NCBI RefSeq assembly: GCF_031760065.1
Contig: NZ_CP134500.1
Location: 6,572,001-6,636,000 of the forward strand
Source: Streptomyces durocortorensis
GTDB taxonomy: Bacteria > Actinomycetota > Actinomycetes > Streptomycetales > Streptomycetaceae
Length of the DNA: 64,000 nt
Direction: 5' to 3'
Part shown: piece after piece, positions 10,731 through 18,339 of the stretch
How the letters are laid out: every line of letters starts with the position of its first letter
How positions within the stretch are numbered: the stretch's first letter is position 1
Program-made: the position numbers and the translations under genes
Notes under the pieces: model-generated
The model's input: only the letters and a program-made list of their open reading frames with translations
What the model was told of the DNA's origin: nothing
The model's database searches: none

Positions 10731-12019
10731 CAGTTGGTCCTCCATACGGCGACGCGCCAGCGAGAGAGCCAGCCGGTCAGCAGGCCCGCGATCAGGCCGG
10801 TCAGGACGAGCACCCCGAGCAGCCACCAGCCGCGGCCGAGTCCGAAGGCCGCCGCGTCGGACGCCTCGGCCGGTCCTTCGACCAGGTCCACGGTCAGCTC
10901 GACCGGCAGACCGGGAGACCGCTTCACGGACGCGGGCGCGGAGAAGGAGTGGGCGAGCTGGAGGCATACGGTCTCGGCGGCGGGCTTGCCGTCACCGCTG
11001 TCGCCGGAGTCCTCGTCCTCGGTCCCGGCCTTCGGGTAGCGCAGTCCGGACGAGATCACATCGGTGCGGCCGGTGCCCGCCTCGGAGCCCCGGACGATCT
11101 CCCGGCCGTGGGCCGTCACCGCGCGCAGCAGCACACCGTAGTCGTTGTCCACCGCGCGGTCCGCCGCCACGCTCGCCGAGGCGCGCAGCTCCTGGCCGGG
11201 CAGCACGTCGACCCGGTACCAGCGGTGTTCGCCGATCTTCGCGCGGTCCGTGTAGAGGCCGGGCTTCAGCTCGGGCGCGGTGGAGCAGCTCGCGGCCCCT
11301 TCGGTCGCCACCGGGGTGACGACGGGCTCGGCCGCCCGGTCCACCAACTGCTTGACCCGGTCGGAGAGTTCTTCCTTGTGCTGGACGGCGGTGTACGTGC
11401 CGCCGGTGGCCTCCGCGATACAGGTGAGCTGCTGGCGGATCTTGGCGTTGGGCACCAGGCCGAGGGTGTCCACGACCAGGTGGGTGCCGCGCGCGGCGAT
11501 CTCCCGGGCCACCTCGCACGGGTCGAGCGGACCGCAGGTGTCCTCGCCGTCCGTGATGAGCACGATCCGGCGCGAACCCTCGCCGCCCTCCAGGTCGTCG
11601 GCCGCGCCGAGCAGGGCGGGACCGATCGGGGTGAAGCCGGTGGGGGCGAGTGTGGCGACGGCGGTCTTGGCCTCGGTACGGTCCAGCGGGCCGACCGGGT
11701 AGAGCTGCCGGGTGTCCTTGCAGCCGACCTTGCGGTCCTCGCCGGGGTAGTCCGCGCCGAGCGTCCGGATACCGAGCTGCACCTGTTCGGGCACCGCGTC
11801 CAGGACGTCGTTGAACGCCTGCTTCGCGGCGGCCATCCGGGACTGGCCGTCGATGTCGCGGGTGCGCATGGAGCCACTGACGTCGAGCACCAGCTCGACC
11901 TTGGGGGAGGGGGCGGCGGGGGCTTCGTCGGCGGCCGCGGGGATCGCGGTGCCGAGCCCGGCGGCCAGGGTGGCGAGCGCTATGCCCACCCCGGTCGTCA
12001 GCCGATTTCTAGTGATCAT
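10730..12019 (-). CDS. vWA domain membrane protein
   Basis: Surface protein with a von Willebrand A domain. A signal peptide (residues 1-30, ending IPAAADEA) is followed by a MIDAS metal-binding motif, LVLDVSGSMRTRD, and later ITDGEDTCG typical of vWA folds. The second half (PELKPGLYTDRAKIGEHRWY) is a beta domain like that of its downstream partner. Near the C-terminus GRGWWLLGVLVLTGLIAGLL is a membrane span followed by a basic tail. The gene starts at an ATG lying about 7 bases after a good -10 element, so its mRNA is probably leaderless. It heads a two-gene operon; ligand unknown. Confidence 0.85.
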   Translation of the reverse strand: MITRNRLTTGVGIALATLAAGLGTAIPAAADEAPAAPSPKVELVLDVSGSMRTRDIDGQSRMAAAKQAFNDVLDAVPEQVQLGIRTLGADYPGEDRKVGCKDTRQLYPVGPLDRTEAKTAVATLAPTGFTPIGPALLGAADDLEGGEGSRRIVLITDGEDTCGPLDPCEVAREIAARGTHLVVDTLGLVPNAKIRQQLTCIAEATGGTYTAVQHKEELSDRVKQLVDRAAEPVVTPVATEGAASCSTAPELKPGLYTDRAKIGEHRWYRVDVLPGQELRASASVAADRAVDNDYGVLLRAVTAHGREIVRGSEAGTGRTDVISSGLRYPKAGTEDEDSGDSGDGKPAAETVCLQLAHSFSAPASVKRSPGLPVELTVDLVEGPAEASDAAAFGLGRGWWLLGVLVLTGLIAGLLTGWLSRWRVAVWRTN

Positions 12020-12025
12020 CGCCGG

Positions 12026-12055
12026 ATCTTATGGAAAATCAGTTCGTATTCCCAA
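12026..12055 (-). promoter_or_regulatory. Promoter of the vWA operon (leaderless type)
   Basis: Read on the minus strand: -35 TTGGGA (12055-12050), 18-base spacer, -10 TAAGAT (12031-12026). The predicted start site falls at or next to the A of the ATG at 12019, leaving no room for a ribosome-binding site. Confidence 0.6.
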
Positions 12056-12112
12056 CCGGGGTCGGTGAGACCCGTCGCGGGGTGGCTGACCGGCCCGCCG
12101 GGGGGCGGACGA

Positions 12113-13594
12113 TCAGCCGCCGAGCAGCGGCCGTGCGGCCCGGTCCAGCACCGAGGTGACCCGCTGCCAGGTCTCCGTGTCCCGTGCCACCGGGTCGAGC
12201 TGACGGTCCGTCCCGCCGCGTCGCCACGCCGTCGCCAGCGCCACCGGATCGCCTCCGCCCGCGGCCGAGGCGGCGAGCGCCGCCGCACCGAGGGCGACCA
12301 GCTCCCCGCTGCCGGGGAGGACGAGCGGGCGGCCGGAGAGCCGGCGGACCGTCTCCACCCACATCCGCCCCCGCGCCCCGCCCCCGATCAGGCGCAGCGG
12401 GCGTGCGGCCACCTCGGGGGCGTGCGGATCGAGGCCGCACGCCGACAGCAGTTCGTCGAGCGCCCGCAGTACGGTGACGGCCGCGCCCTCGTAGGCGGCG
12501 CCCAGCAGTTGCTGCCCGGTGGTGTCGTGGCGCAGCCCGGTCAGGAGCCCCGAGGAAGTCGGCAGATCGGGGGTCCGTTCGCCGTCGAGATACGGGAGGA
12601 GGACGGCCTCCCCGCCGGGCGCCGCGTCCTCGCGGTCCAGGCCCAGCAGAGCGGCCACCTTGTCCACGGCGAGGGTGCAGTTGAGGGTGCAGGCCAGCGG
12701 CAGATACGTACCGTCGGCGGCGGCGAACCCGTTCAGCGCGGGAGAGCCGGGCCGGGTGCGGGAGGCCGCGAACACCGTTCCGGAGGTGCCGAGGCTCAGG
12801 GCCGGGTGGTCCAGCAGCCCGCCGCCGCCCAGGCCGAGGCCCACGGCGGCGCTCATGTTGTCCCCGGTGCCGGCCGCCACGGCGATGCCCGCGGGCAGCC
12901 CGAGTGCCTGTGCCGCCGCCCCGGTGAGCGAGCCGACCCGGGCCGCCCCGGTGGGCGCGACCTCGGGCAGCAGGGCCGCGTCCAGGCCGAGGAGCTCCAG
13001 CAGCACGGGGTCGTAAGCGCCGGTGGCCGTGGAGTACCAGCCGCTGCCCGACGCGTCCCCCGGGTCGGTGGCGGCGACGCCCGCGAGGCGCTCGGTGAGG
13101 AAGTCGTGGGGGAGCCGGACCGCGGCCGCCCGCGCCGCGTTCGCCGGGTCGTGCTCGCGCAGCCACTGCCATTTGGATGCGGTGATCGAGGCCACGGGTA
13201 CGGAACCGGTGCGGGCGGTCCAGGCCCCGGGCCCGCCGAGCGCGTCGGTGAGGGCGGCGGCCTGCGGCGCGGAGCGGGTGTCGTTCCACAGCAGCGCGGG
13301 GCGCAGCGGACGGCCCGTCCGGTCCAGCACGACGAGCCCGTGCTGCTGTCCGGCGACCGCGATACCGGTGACCGCGCGGGCGGGGAGGCCCGACTCCTTC
13401 AGCCCGGCGGCCACCGCCTCGCACAGCGCCCGCCACCAGATCTCCGGATCGCTCTCGCGGGCCCCGGACTCGCCGGTGACGACGTGCGGGGCGCGCCCGA
13501 CGGCGAGCTGCTCACCGGTCGAGACGTCGATGACCGCGGCTTTCGTGGACTGGGTCGAGCTGTCCACGCCGATGACGACGGCGGGTGACGGCAT
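12113..13594 (-). CDS. xylB: Xylulokinase
   Basis: Phosphorylates D-xylulose to xylulose 5-phosphate, the second step of xylose catabolism. FGGY-kinase architecture: N-terminal phosphate-1 motif IGVDSSTQSTKAAVIDV, substrate-loop region GQQHGLVVLD, central adenosine/phosphate-2 region SLGTSGTVFAAS, and C-terminal GGGARGRMWVE. Length 493 is normal. It is divergent from xylA, with two operator-like palindromes in the shared gap. GAGGC lies upstream of the ATG. Confidence 0.93.
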   Translation of the reverse strand: MPSPAVVIGVDSSTQSTKAAVIDVSTGEQLAVGRAPHVVTGESGARESDPEIWWRALCEAVAAGLKESGLPARAVTGIAVAGQQHGLVVLDRTGRPLRPALLWNDTRSAPQAAALTDALGGPGAWTARTGSVPVASITASKWQWLREHDPANAARAAAVRLPHDFLTERLAGVAATDPGDASGSGWYSTATGAYDPVLLELLGLDAALLPEVAPTGAARVGSLTGAAAQALGLPAGIAVAAGTGDNMSAAVGLGLGGGGLLDHPALSLGTSGTVFAASRTRPGSPALNGFAAADGTYLPLACTLNCTLAVDKVAALLGLDREDAAPGGEAVLLPYLDGERTPDLPTSSGLLTGLRHDTTGQQLLGAAYEGAAVTVLRALDELLSACGLDPHAPEVAARPLRLIGGGARGRMWVETVRRLSGRPLVLPGSGELVALGAAALAASAAGGGDPVALATAWRRGGTDRQLDPVARDTETWQRVTSVLDRAARPLLGG

Positions 13595-13624
13595 GGGGAG
13601 CCTCTTTCGCGCGGGACGGCCTGA

Positions 13625-13651
13625 TTATTTGGCTGGGGCACGAACAAATTA
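13625..13651. promoter_or_regulatory. Operator-like palindrome 1 in xylB-xylA gap
   Basis: Imperfect inverted repeat, TTATTTG and CAAATTA, arms matching at 6 of 7 positions with a 13-base spacer. It lies 31 bases upstream of xylB and is AT-rich against a GC-rich background. It resembles sites bound by ROK/XylR repressors and would overlap a possible xylB -10 region. Confidence 0.5.
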
Positions 13652-13730
13652 CGGGATACCTGTCGCCCTGCACAGGGGGTTGGGGTCGACTCCACCCGAC
13701 AGGGGGTTCCCTGGCCGAGGTGTGGTGTGC

Positions 13731-13754
13731 TTGATTAGTCATGACACTTAACAA
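13731..13754. promoter_or_regulatory. Operator-like palindrome 2 in xylB-xylA gap
   Basis: Inverted repeat TTGATTAGT / ACTTAACAA, 7 of 9 positions matching, with a 6-base spacer. It lies about 60 bases upstream of the xylA start. The TTAGT/ACTTAA core recalls XylR-type ROK operators, and a ROK gene lies immediately beyond xylA. Confidence 0.5.
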
Positions 13755-13814
13755 ATAGGGGTGCCGGGCTGCCGGCCGGGCGTCCCGACGGTAGGCGAAG
13801 GCGGTCGGACGACG

Positions 13815-14981
13815 ATGACGGAACGCTTCACCCCCACCCCCGACGACAAGTTCAGCTTCGGCCTGTGGACCGTGGGCTGGCAGGGCCGCGATCCCTTCGG
13901 CGACGCCACCCGAGCGGCCATCGACCCCGTCGAGTCCGTGCAGCGGCTCGCCGCGCTCGGCGCCTGGGGTGTGACCTTCCACGACGACGACCTGATCCCC
14001 TTCGGCTCCACGGAGAGCGAGCGCGAGGCGCTCGTCAAGCGCTTCCGGCAGGCCGTCGACGGCAGCGGGCTCACGGTGCCCATGGTGACGACGAACCTCT
14101 TCACCCACCCCGTCTTCAAGGACGGCGCGTTCACCGCCAACGACCGCGACGTACGCCGCTACGCGCTCCGCAAGACCCTCCGCAATATCGACCTGGCCGT
14201 GGAGCTCGGCGCCACCACCTTCGTGGCGTGGGGCGGCCGCGAGGGGGCGGAGTCCGGCGCGGCCAAGGACGTCCGCCTCGCCCTGCACCGGATGAAGGAG
14301 GCCTTCGACCTGCTGGGCGAGTACGTCACCGAGCAGGGCTACGACCTCCGCTTCGCCATCGAGCCCAAGCCCAACGAGCCGCGCGGCGACATCCTGCTGC
14401 CCACCATCGGCCACGCCCTCGCCTTCATCGGGAGCCTGGAGCGCCCCGAACTGGTCGGCGTCAACCCGGAGACCGGGCACGAGCAGATGGCCGGACTCAA
14501 CTTCCCCCACGGCATCGCCCAGGCCATGTGGGCGGACAAGCTCTTCCACATCGACCTCAACGGCCAGTCCGGCATCAAGTACGACCAGGATCTGCGCTTC
14601 GGCGCGGGCGACCTGCGCCAGGCGTTCTGGCTCGTCGACCTGCTGGAGAGCGGCTACGAGGGCCCCCGCCACTTCGACTTCAAGCCGCCGCGTACCGAGG
14701 ACCACGAGGGCGTCTGGGACTCGGCCGCGGGCTGCATGCGCAACTACCTGATCCTCAAGGAGCGCGCCGCCGCGTTCCGTGCCGACCCCGAGGTGCAGGC
14801 GGCCCTGCGCGCGTCCCGCCTGGACGAACTGGCGCGCCCCACCGCGGGGGAGGGCCTCGCGGGCCTCCTCGCCGACCGCAGCGCCTACGAGGACTTCGAC
14901 GTGGACGCCGCCGCCGCGCGCGGCATGGCCTTCGAGGCGCTGGACCAGCTGGCGATGGACCACCTGCTCGGCGTCCGCTGA
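13815..14981 (+). CDS. xylA: Xylose isomerase
   Basis: Converts D-xylose to D-xylulose. The 388-residue product matches the short class I Streptomyces enzymes. The start at ATG 13815 reproduces the family N-terminus ([20 protein letters not shown]); an upstream GTG at 13761 would add 18 atypical residues. The catalytic His56/Asp59 pair is in TFHDDD. Metal ligands are visible in [22 protein letters not shown] and [19 protein letters not shown], with a final Asp in HFDFKPPR. Divergent from xylB; the probable repressor gene is convergent at its 3' end. Confidence 0.96.
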   Translation: MTERFTPTPDDKFSFGLWTVGWQGRDPFGDATRAAIDPVESVQRLAALGAWGVTFHDDDLIPFGSTESEREALVKRFRQAVDGSGLTVPMVTTNLFTHPVFKDGAFTANDRDVRRYALRKTLRNIDLAVELGATTFVAWGGREGAESGAAKDVRLALHRMKEAFDLLGEYVTEQGYDLRFAIEPKPNEPRGDILLPTIGHALAFIGSLERPELVGVNPETGHEQMAGLNFPHGIAQAMWADKLFHIDLNGQSGIKYDQDLRFGAGDLRQAFWLVDLLESGYEGPRHFDFKPPRTEDHEGVWDSAAGCMRNYLILKERAAAFRADPEVQAALRASRLDELARPTAGEGLAGLLADRSAYEDFDVDAAAARGMAFEALDQLAMDHLLGVR

Positions 14982-15068
14982 CGTACCGGGTGGGGCCGGG
15001 GCCGGTGCCGAACCGGGTGAGGCCGGAGCCGCTCTACGTACCGGGTGAACCGTTGACGGTGGCGTACC

Positions 15069-15102
15069 GGGCGAGCCGGAGCCGCCCGGCCCCGGCTCAC
15101 CC
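15069..15102. terminator. Hairpin between convergent xylA and ROK gene
   Basis: GGGCGAGCCGGAG pairs imperfectly with CCCCGGCTCACCC, overlapping the last bases of the ROK gene. The preceding bases (14982-15068) hold repeated GTACCGGGTG-like words and no open frame. Confidence 0.4.
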
Positions 15103-16344
15103 GCCGGACGGCTCCGCGTACGCCACCGGATCGTCCAGCACGTCCTGCACCACGAGCGCCGCCGCACCCCGCGCCGCGTCACCCGCCAGCGACGACGCGC
15201 GGAGCCGGCCGCTGCCCGGGGACCACAGGCCCGACACCACCCGGCCCGTCAGCTCCTCGCCGGCGGGCCGCGACAGCCACGGCATCAGGCCCCGGTAGAT
15301 CCCGCCGAGCACCACCGCGTCCGGGTCGAGCAGGTTCACCGCCCCCGACAGCACCCGGCCCAGCATCCGGCCCGCCTCACCGACCGCGGCCACCGCACGC
15401 GGGTCACCGGCCCCCGCGCGCCGCTCCAGCTCCAGCACCCCGGAAGCGCCGCCGAGCCCCTCGACGCCCGCCGCCCGCAGCAGTGCCGCCTGTCCGGCGT
15501 ACTGCTCCAGGCAGCCGCGCGAACCGCACCGGCACTCCGGACCCGCCGGGTCCACCACCACATGGCCGATCTCCCCGGCGAAACCGTTCGCACCGCGCAG
15601 CAGTTCGCCGTTCAGGACCAGCGCACCGCCGACCCCGATCTCGCCGGTCAGATAGAGGAAGCTGCGCATCTCGTCAAGACCGCCGAACCACAGCTCCGCC
15701 AGCGCCGCGAGGTTCGCCTCGTTCTCCGAGGCGACCGGCAGCACGGGGTGGCCGGGCCGCAGGGCGGCCAGCGCGTCCGCGAACAGCTCCTGCGCCGGGA
15801 CCTCACTCCAGCCGAGGTTGGGGGCCTGCCGCACCGCGCCGTCGGAGACCAGGCCCGGCAGCGCCAAGGCCGCGCCCACCGGCCGCAGCTCCTGCTCGCG
15901 CGCCGAGTCCAGGGTGCGGGCCGCGATCCGGGCCGCCCGGGCGAGGACCTCACCGGCGGGCGTGCCCCGGTTGTCGAGGTGTTCGGTCTGCCGGACCCGG
16001 CCGGTGCCCGCCAGGTCGACCACGCAGACCGACACGTAATCGATGTTGATCTCCACGCCGAGTCCGGCGGGCCCGGTGCGGGCCACCTTGAGCGCGGTCC
16101 CGGGGCGGCCCGCCTGCCCGCTGAACGTCTTGCCCGACTCGGTGAGGAACCCGCCGGCCATGAGCTGTTCGACGAGCGAGGAGACCGCGGCGCGGGTCAG
16201 GCCGACCCGGGCGGCCACCCCGGCGCGGGTCGCATCGCCGCGCTCGCCCTCGTCCCGCACGGCACGCAGCACCAGGCTCAGGTTGTGCCGTCGCACGGTG
16301 TCCTTGCCGGCTTTGGGTCCCAGCGGAGTGAGGATGCTCTTCAT
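15097..16344 (-). CDS. xylR: ROK-family transcriptional repressor (probable xylose regulator)
   Basis: N-terminal winged HTH (residues about 15-75; ATRAGVAARVGLTRAAVSSLVEQL) followed by a ROK sugar-kinase-like domain. The ROK zinc motif is ECRCGSRGCLEQYAG, preceded by GEIGHVVVDP. ROK repressors with this layout (XylR, NagC) bind sugars in the kinase-like domain and AT-rich palindromes with the HTH. The location next to xylA/xylB and the two palindromes in the xyl gap point to xylose control, which is inferred. The ATG at 16344 is preferred over the frame opening at 16410 because MKSILTPLGPKAGKDTVRRHN is a typical ROK start. Confidence 0.88.
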   Translation of the reverse strand: MKSILTPLGPKAGKDTVRRHNLSLVLRAVRDEGERGDATRAGVAARVGLTRAAVSSLVEQLMAGGFLTESGKTFSGQAGRPGTALKVARTGPAGLGVEINIDYVSVCVVDLAGTGRVRQTEHLDNRGTPAGEVLARAARIAARTLDSAREQELRPVGAALALPGLVSDGAVRQAPNLGWSEVPAQELFADALAALRPGHPVLPVASENEANLAALAELWFGGLDEMRSFLYLTGEIGVGGALVLNGELLRGANGFAGEIGHVVVDPAGPECRCGSRGCLEQYAGQAALLRAAGVEGLGGASGVLELERRAGAGDPRAVAAVGEAGRMLGRVLSGAVNLLDPDAVVLGGIYRGLMPWLSRPAGEELTGRVVSGLWSPGSGRLRASSLAGDAARGAAALVVQDVLDDPVAYAEPSGG

Positions 16345-16392
16345 GTCGTCGCCGAGCCTATGTGATCCCGGGCGCCGCGGGCAGATACGGGA

Positions 16393-16428
16393 GAGGGCGG
16401 TCCCGGCCACCCGGCCGGGACCGCCCTC
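16393..16428 (-). terminator. Terminator of the DUF3105-DUF305 operon
   Basis: Perfect 14-bp arms, GAGGGCGGTCCCGG and CCGGGACCGCCCTC, with an 8-base loop, starting 8 bases beyond the DUF305 stop codon. Confidence 0.75.
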
Positions 16429-16435
16429 CCCTGGC

Positions 16436-17095
16436 TCAGGGCTTGGCGCCCCGGGCCTTCAGCATGTCCGCCATCAGGCCCATCTCGGACTTCTGACCGC
16501 GGACCATGCCCGCCGCCAGATTCCGGATGGCGTCCGTCCCGGCGGCTCCGGCGGCGGCCTGGGCCATGTCCGCGCCCGCACGGTGATGCACGGTCATCAG
16601 CCGCAGGAAGAGCACCTCGGCCTGCTCGCCCTTGGCGGCCTCCAGCGCCTCCAGTTCGGCGTCGGTGGCCATGCCCGGCATCAGGGAACCGTCGTCGCTC
16701 GGCTCGACGGTGTGCCCCATCCACTCCATGGGGGGCCCGGCAGAGCTCTTCGGCAGCCCCCACATCTCCAGCCAGCCCAGCATCATGCCGCGCTGGTTGG
16801 CCTGGGTGTTGATGATGTCGTACGCGAGGCGCCGCACGTCCTCGTCGTCGGTGCGGTCCCGGACGATGAACGACATCTCGACCGCCTGCTGGTGGTGGAT
16901 CGCCATGTCCCGGGCGAAGCCCGCGTCCACGGAACCCTCCGCCGGAGCCGACTGCGAGGCCGAAGCCCCACCGGACGGAGAGGCCTCGGAGGGACGGACG
17001 ACCATCAGCACCACCAGTCCCAGCGCCACGAGCAGCACGGAGGCTCCCGCGAGGGCCATCCGCCGGGTGGAGCCCGGGCCCGCGAGCGAGGTCAC
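16436..17095 (-). CDS. DUF305 membrane-anchored protein
   Basis: Four-helix ferritin-like DUF305 protein; members are linked to metal (often copper) handling, biochemical role unproven. An N-terminal membrane anchor (ALAGASVLLVALGLVVLMVV) and Ser/Ala-rich linker precede the domain. Two similar halves carry the His/Met-rich signatures: FARDMAIHHQQAVEMS with NQRGMMLGWLEMWG, then LFLRLMTVHHRAGADMAQAA with SEMGLMADMLKARG. The GTG start overlaps the DUF3105 stop (GTGA), so it is the second gene of a coupled pair. Confidence 0.88.
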   Translation of the reverse strand: MTSLAGPGSTRRMALAGASVLLVALGLVVLMVVRPSEASPSGGASASQSAPAEGSVDAGFARDMAIHHQQAVEMSFIVRDRTDDEDVRRLAYDIINTQANQRGMMLGWLEMWGLPKSSAGPPMEWMGHTVEPSDDGSLMPGMATDAELEALEAAKGEQAEVLFLRLMTVHHRAGADMAQAAAGAAGTDAIRNLAAGMVRGQKSEMGLMADMLKARGAKP

Positions 17096-17742
17096 TTGTC
17101 CAGCCCGCCGGTGCAGGCGGCCCCCGGCTCAGGGGTCTGCGGGCCCTGCACGTACTTCGTGAAGAACTGCGCGACCCGGTCGTCCTCGGCGCTCTTGACC
17201 GTCACCTGCTTGCCCCAGGCGCTGAGCATCAGCGGGTCCTTCTGGTCCTTGACCGGGCTCATCAGAGAGTACGGGGTCGACTTGACCCGCTTCGTCAGGG
17301 CCTCGACGTCCTCCTCGGAGGCCTTGTCGTTGTACGTGACCCAGACCGCGCCGTGCTCCAGGGAGTGCACGGCGCTCTCCTTCGGTATCTCGTCGGTGTA
17401 GACGTCCGCGTTGCAGTTCATCCAGACCTGGTTGTGGTCACCGCCGACGGGCGGGGTCATCGGGTAGTCGACCTTCGTCGCCACGTGCTCCTGGCTCAGC
17501 TTGTCCCAGGTGCGCTCGCCGGTGACGGGCGAGGTCCTGGCCTGCTCCTCCTTCTTCTCCTTCTCGTTCGCCTGCGCCATCAGGTAGCCGCCCCCGGCTA
17601 CCAGCGCGGCGACCACGGCCACCGATGCGCCGATGGTGATGATGCGGACCCGGCGCTCGCGGGCCCGTTCCTTGCGGCGGGCCTCTTCGAGCTTGGCGCG
17701 ACGTGCCGCGGCCGGGCTGTTCTGGTTCTTGGCGGAAGCCAT
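17092..17742 (-). CDS. DUF3105 membrane protein
   Basis: Membrane-anchored protein with an extracytoplasmic DUF3105 domain; function unknown. A very basic N-terminus (RRAKLEEARRKERARERRVR) precedes one span (IITIGASVAVVAALVAGGGYLMA). The domain carries VGGDHNQVWMNCNADVYTDE and SLEHGAVWVTY, with conserved His/Cys residues that could bind metal, and a second Cys near the C-terminus (AACTGG) that may form a disulfide. DUF3105 and DUF305 genes often occur as a pair, as here, suggesting a shared metal-linked function. Confidence 0.85.
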   Translation of the reverse strand: MASAKNQNSPAAARRAKLEEARRKERARERRVRIITIGASVAVVAALVAGGGYLMAQANEKEKKEEQARTSPVTGERTWDKLSQEHVATKVDYPMTPPVGGDHNQVWMNCNADVYTDEIPKESAVHSLEHGAVWVTYNDKASEEDVEALTKRVKSTPYSLMSPVKDQKDPLMLSAWGKQVTVKSAEDDRVAQFFTKYVQGPQTPEPGAACTGGLDK

Positions 17743-17798
17743 GGGAAGTCCTCGTCGTCAACGGATGCATAACGGGTTACGGGAGAGCGGAACTGCCT

Positions 17799-18230
17799 CT
17801 AGACCCGTTGGACCTGGAGTCGTAGCTGATCGACGGAGTGCACACCGTCGTGTGCGGGCCCCCGGATGGCGGCCGCCCCGGTGAGCGGGGCGGCCGGGAC
17901 GAAGGCCACGGGCGAGGGAACGGCCACGGGTGAGGACGAGGCCGGAAGCACGATGGCCGCCGTGTGCGCCGACCGGCCGTGGCACGAGGTACCCAGCCCG
18001 CGGTCGGCGGGCGCGGCCAGGACGACCGGCTCGAAGGACGTGTCGGGGACCGGAGTGAACGTGCGGACGGAATGCGCGCCCACCGGGCCCGCCGCCACCG
18101 GCACGGCGGCGGACGAGGGGGTCACCGAACAACAGAAGAGCATGGCCAGGAGGCAGAGCACCCAGCCGAGAGCGACGGGCGTGCGAGGGCGGCACTGCTG
18201 CCGGTCGGTCCGCGCGCTCACCCTGCTCAT
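17799..18230 (-). CDS. Small secreted or membrane-anchored hypothetical protein
   Basis: I do not recognise the family. The 143-residue product has a basic N-terminus, one strong hydrophobic segment (VALGWVLCLLAMLFCCSVTPSSAA, about residues 19-42) and an Ala/Pro/Val-rich remainder ending DQLRLQVQRV. The hydrophobic segment could be a signal peptide or a signal anchor. It lies 56 bases upstream of the DUF3105 gene on the same strand and may share its transcript. Low sequence complexity makes this a moderate-confidence gene; third-position GC bias supports the frame. Confidence 0.6.
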   Translation of the reverse strand: MSRVSARTDRQQCRPRTPVALGWVLCLLAMLFCCSVTPSSAAVPVAAGPVGAHSVRTFTPVPDTSFEPVVLAAPADRGLGTSCHGRSAHTAAIVLPASSSPVAVPSPVAFVPAAPLTGAAAIRGPAHDGVHSVDQLRLQVQRV

Positions 18231-18308
18231 CGCCCGTCATCGTAGTAGGTGCATGAAGATTCAAAAGAATATGGGTCGCCCTGTCCGCGCAACAGTGGCA
18301 GAAATCAT

Positions 18309-18330
18309 TTACCGGTGTAACACCTGTTAA
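18309..18330. promoter_or_regulatory. 22-bp palindrome over the FUSC promoter (candidate MarR operator)
   Basis: TTACCGGTGTA and ACACCTGTTAA form an imperfect palindrome, 8 of 11 positions matching, containing the perfect GGTGT-A-ACACC core. It ends 9 bases before the GTG start and directly precedes or overlaps a likely -10 (TAACTT). The MarR gene is the second gene of the operon it would control, so autoregulation is plausible. Confidence 0.5.
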
Positions 18331-18339
18331 CTTATATGC

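Noticed and set aside
10718..13588. Plus-strand open frame of 956 codons across the vWA and xylB genes
   Set aside because: Antisense shadow caused by high GC content; composition is Gly/Arg/Val-rich with no domain, and the opposite strand codes for recognisable proteins.
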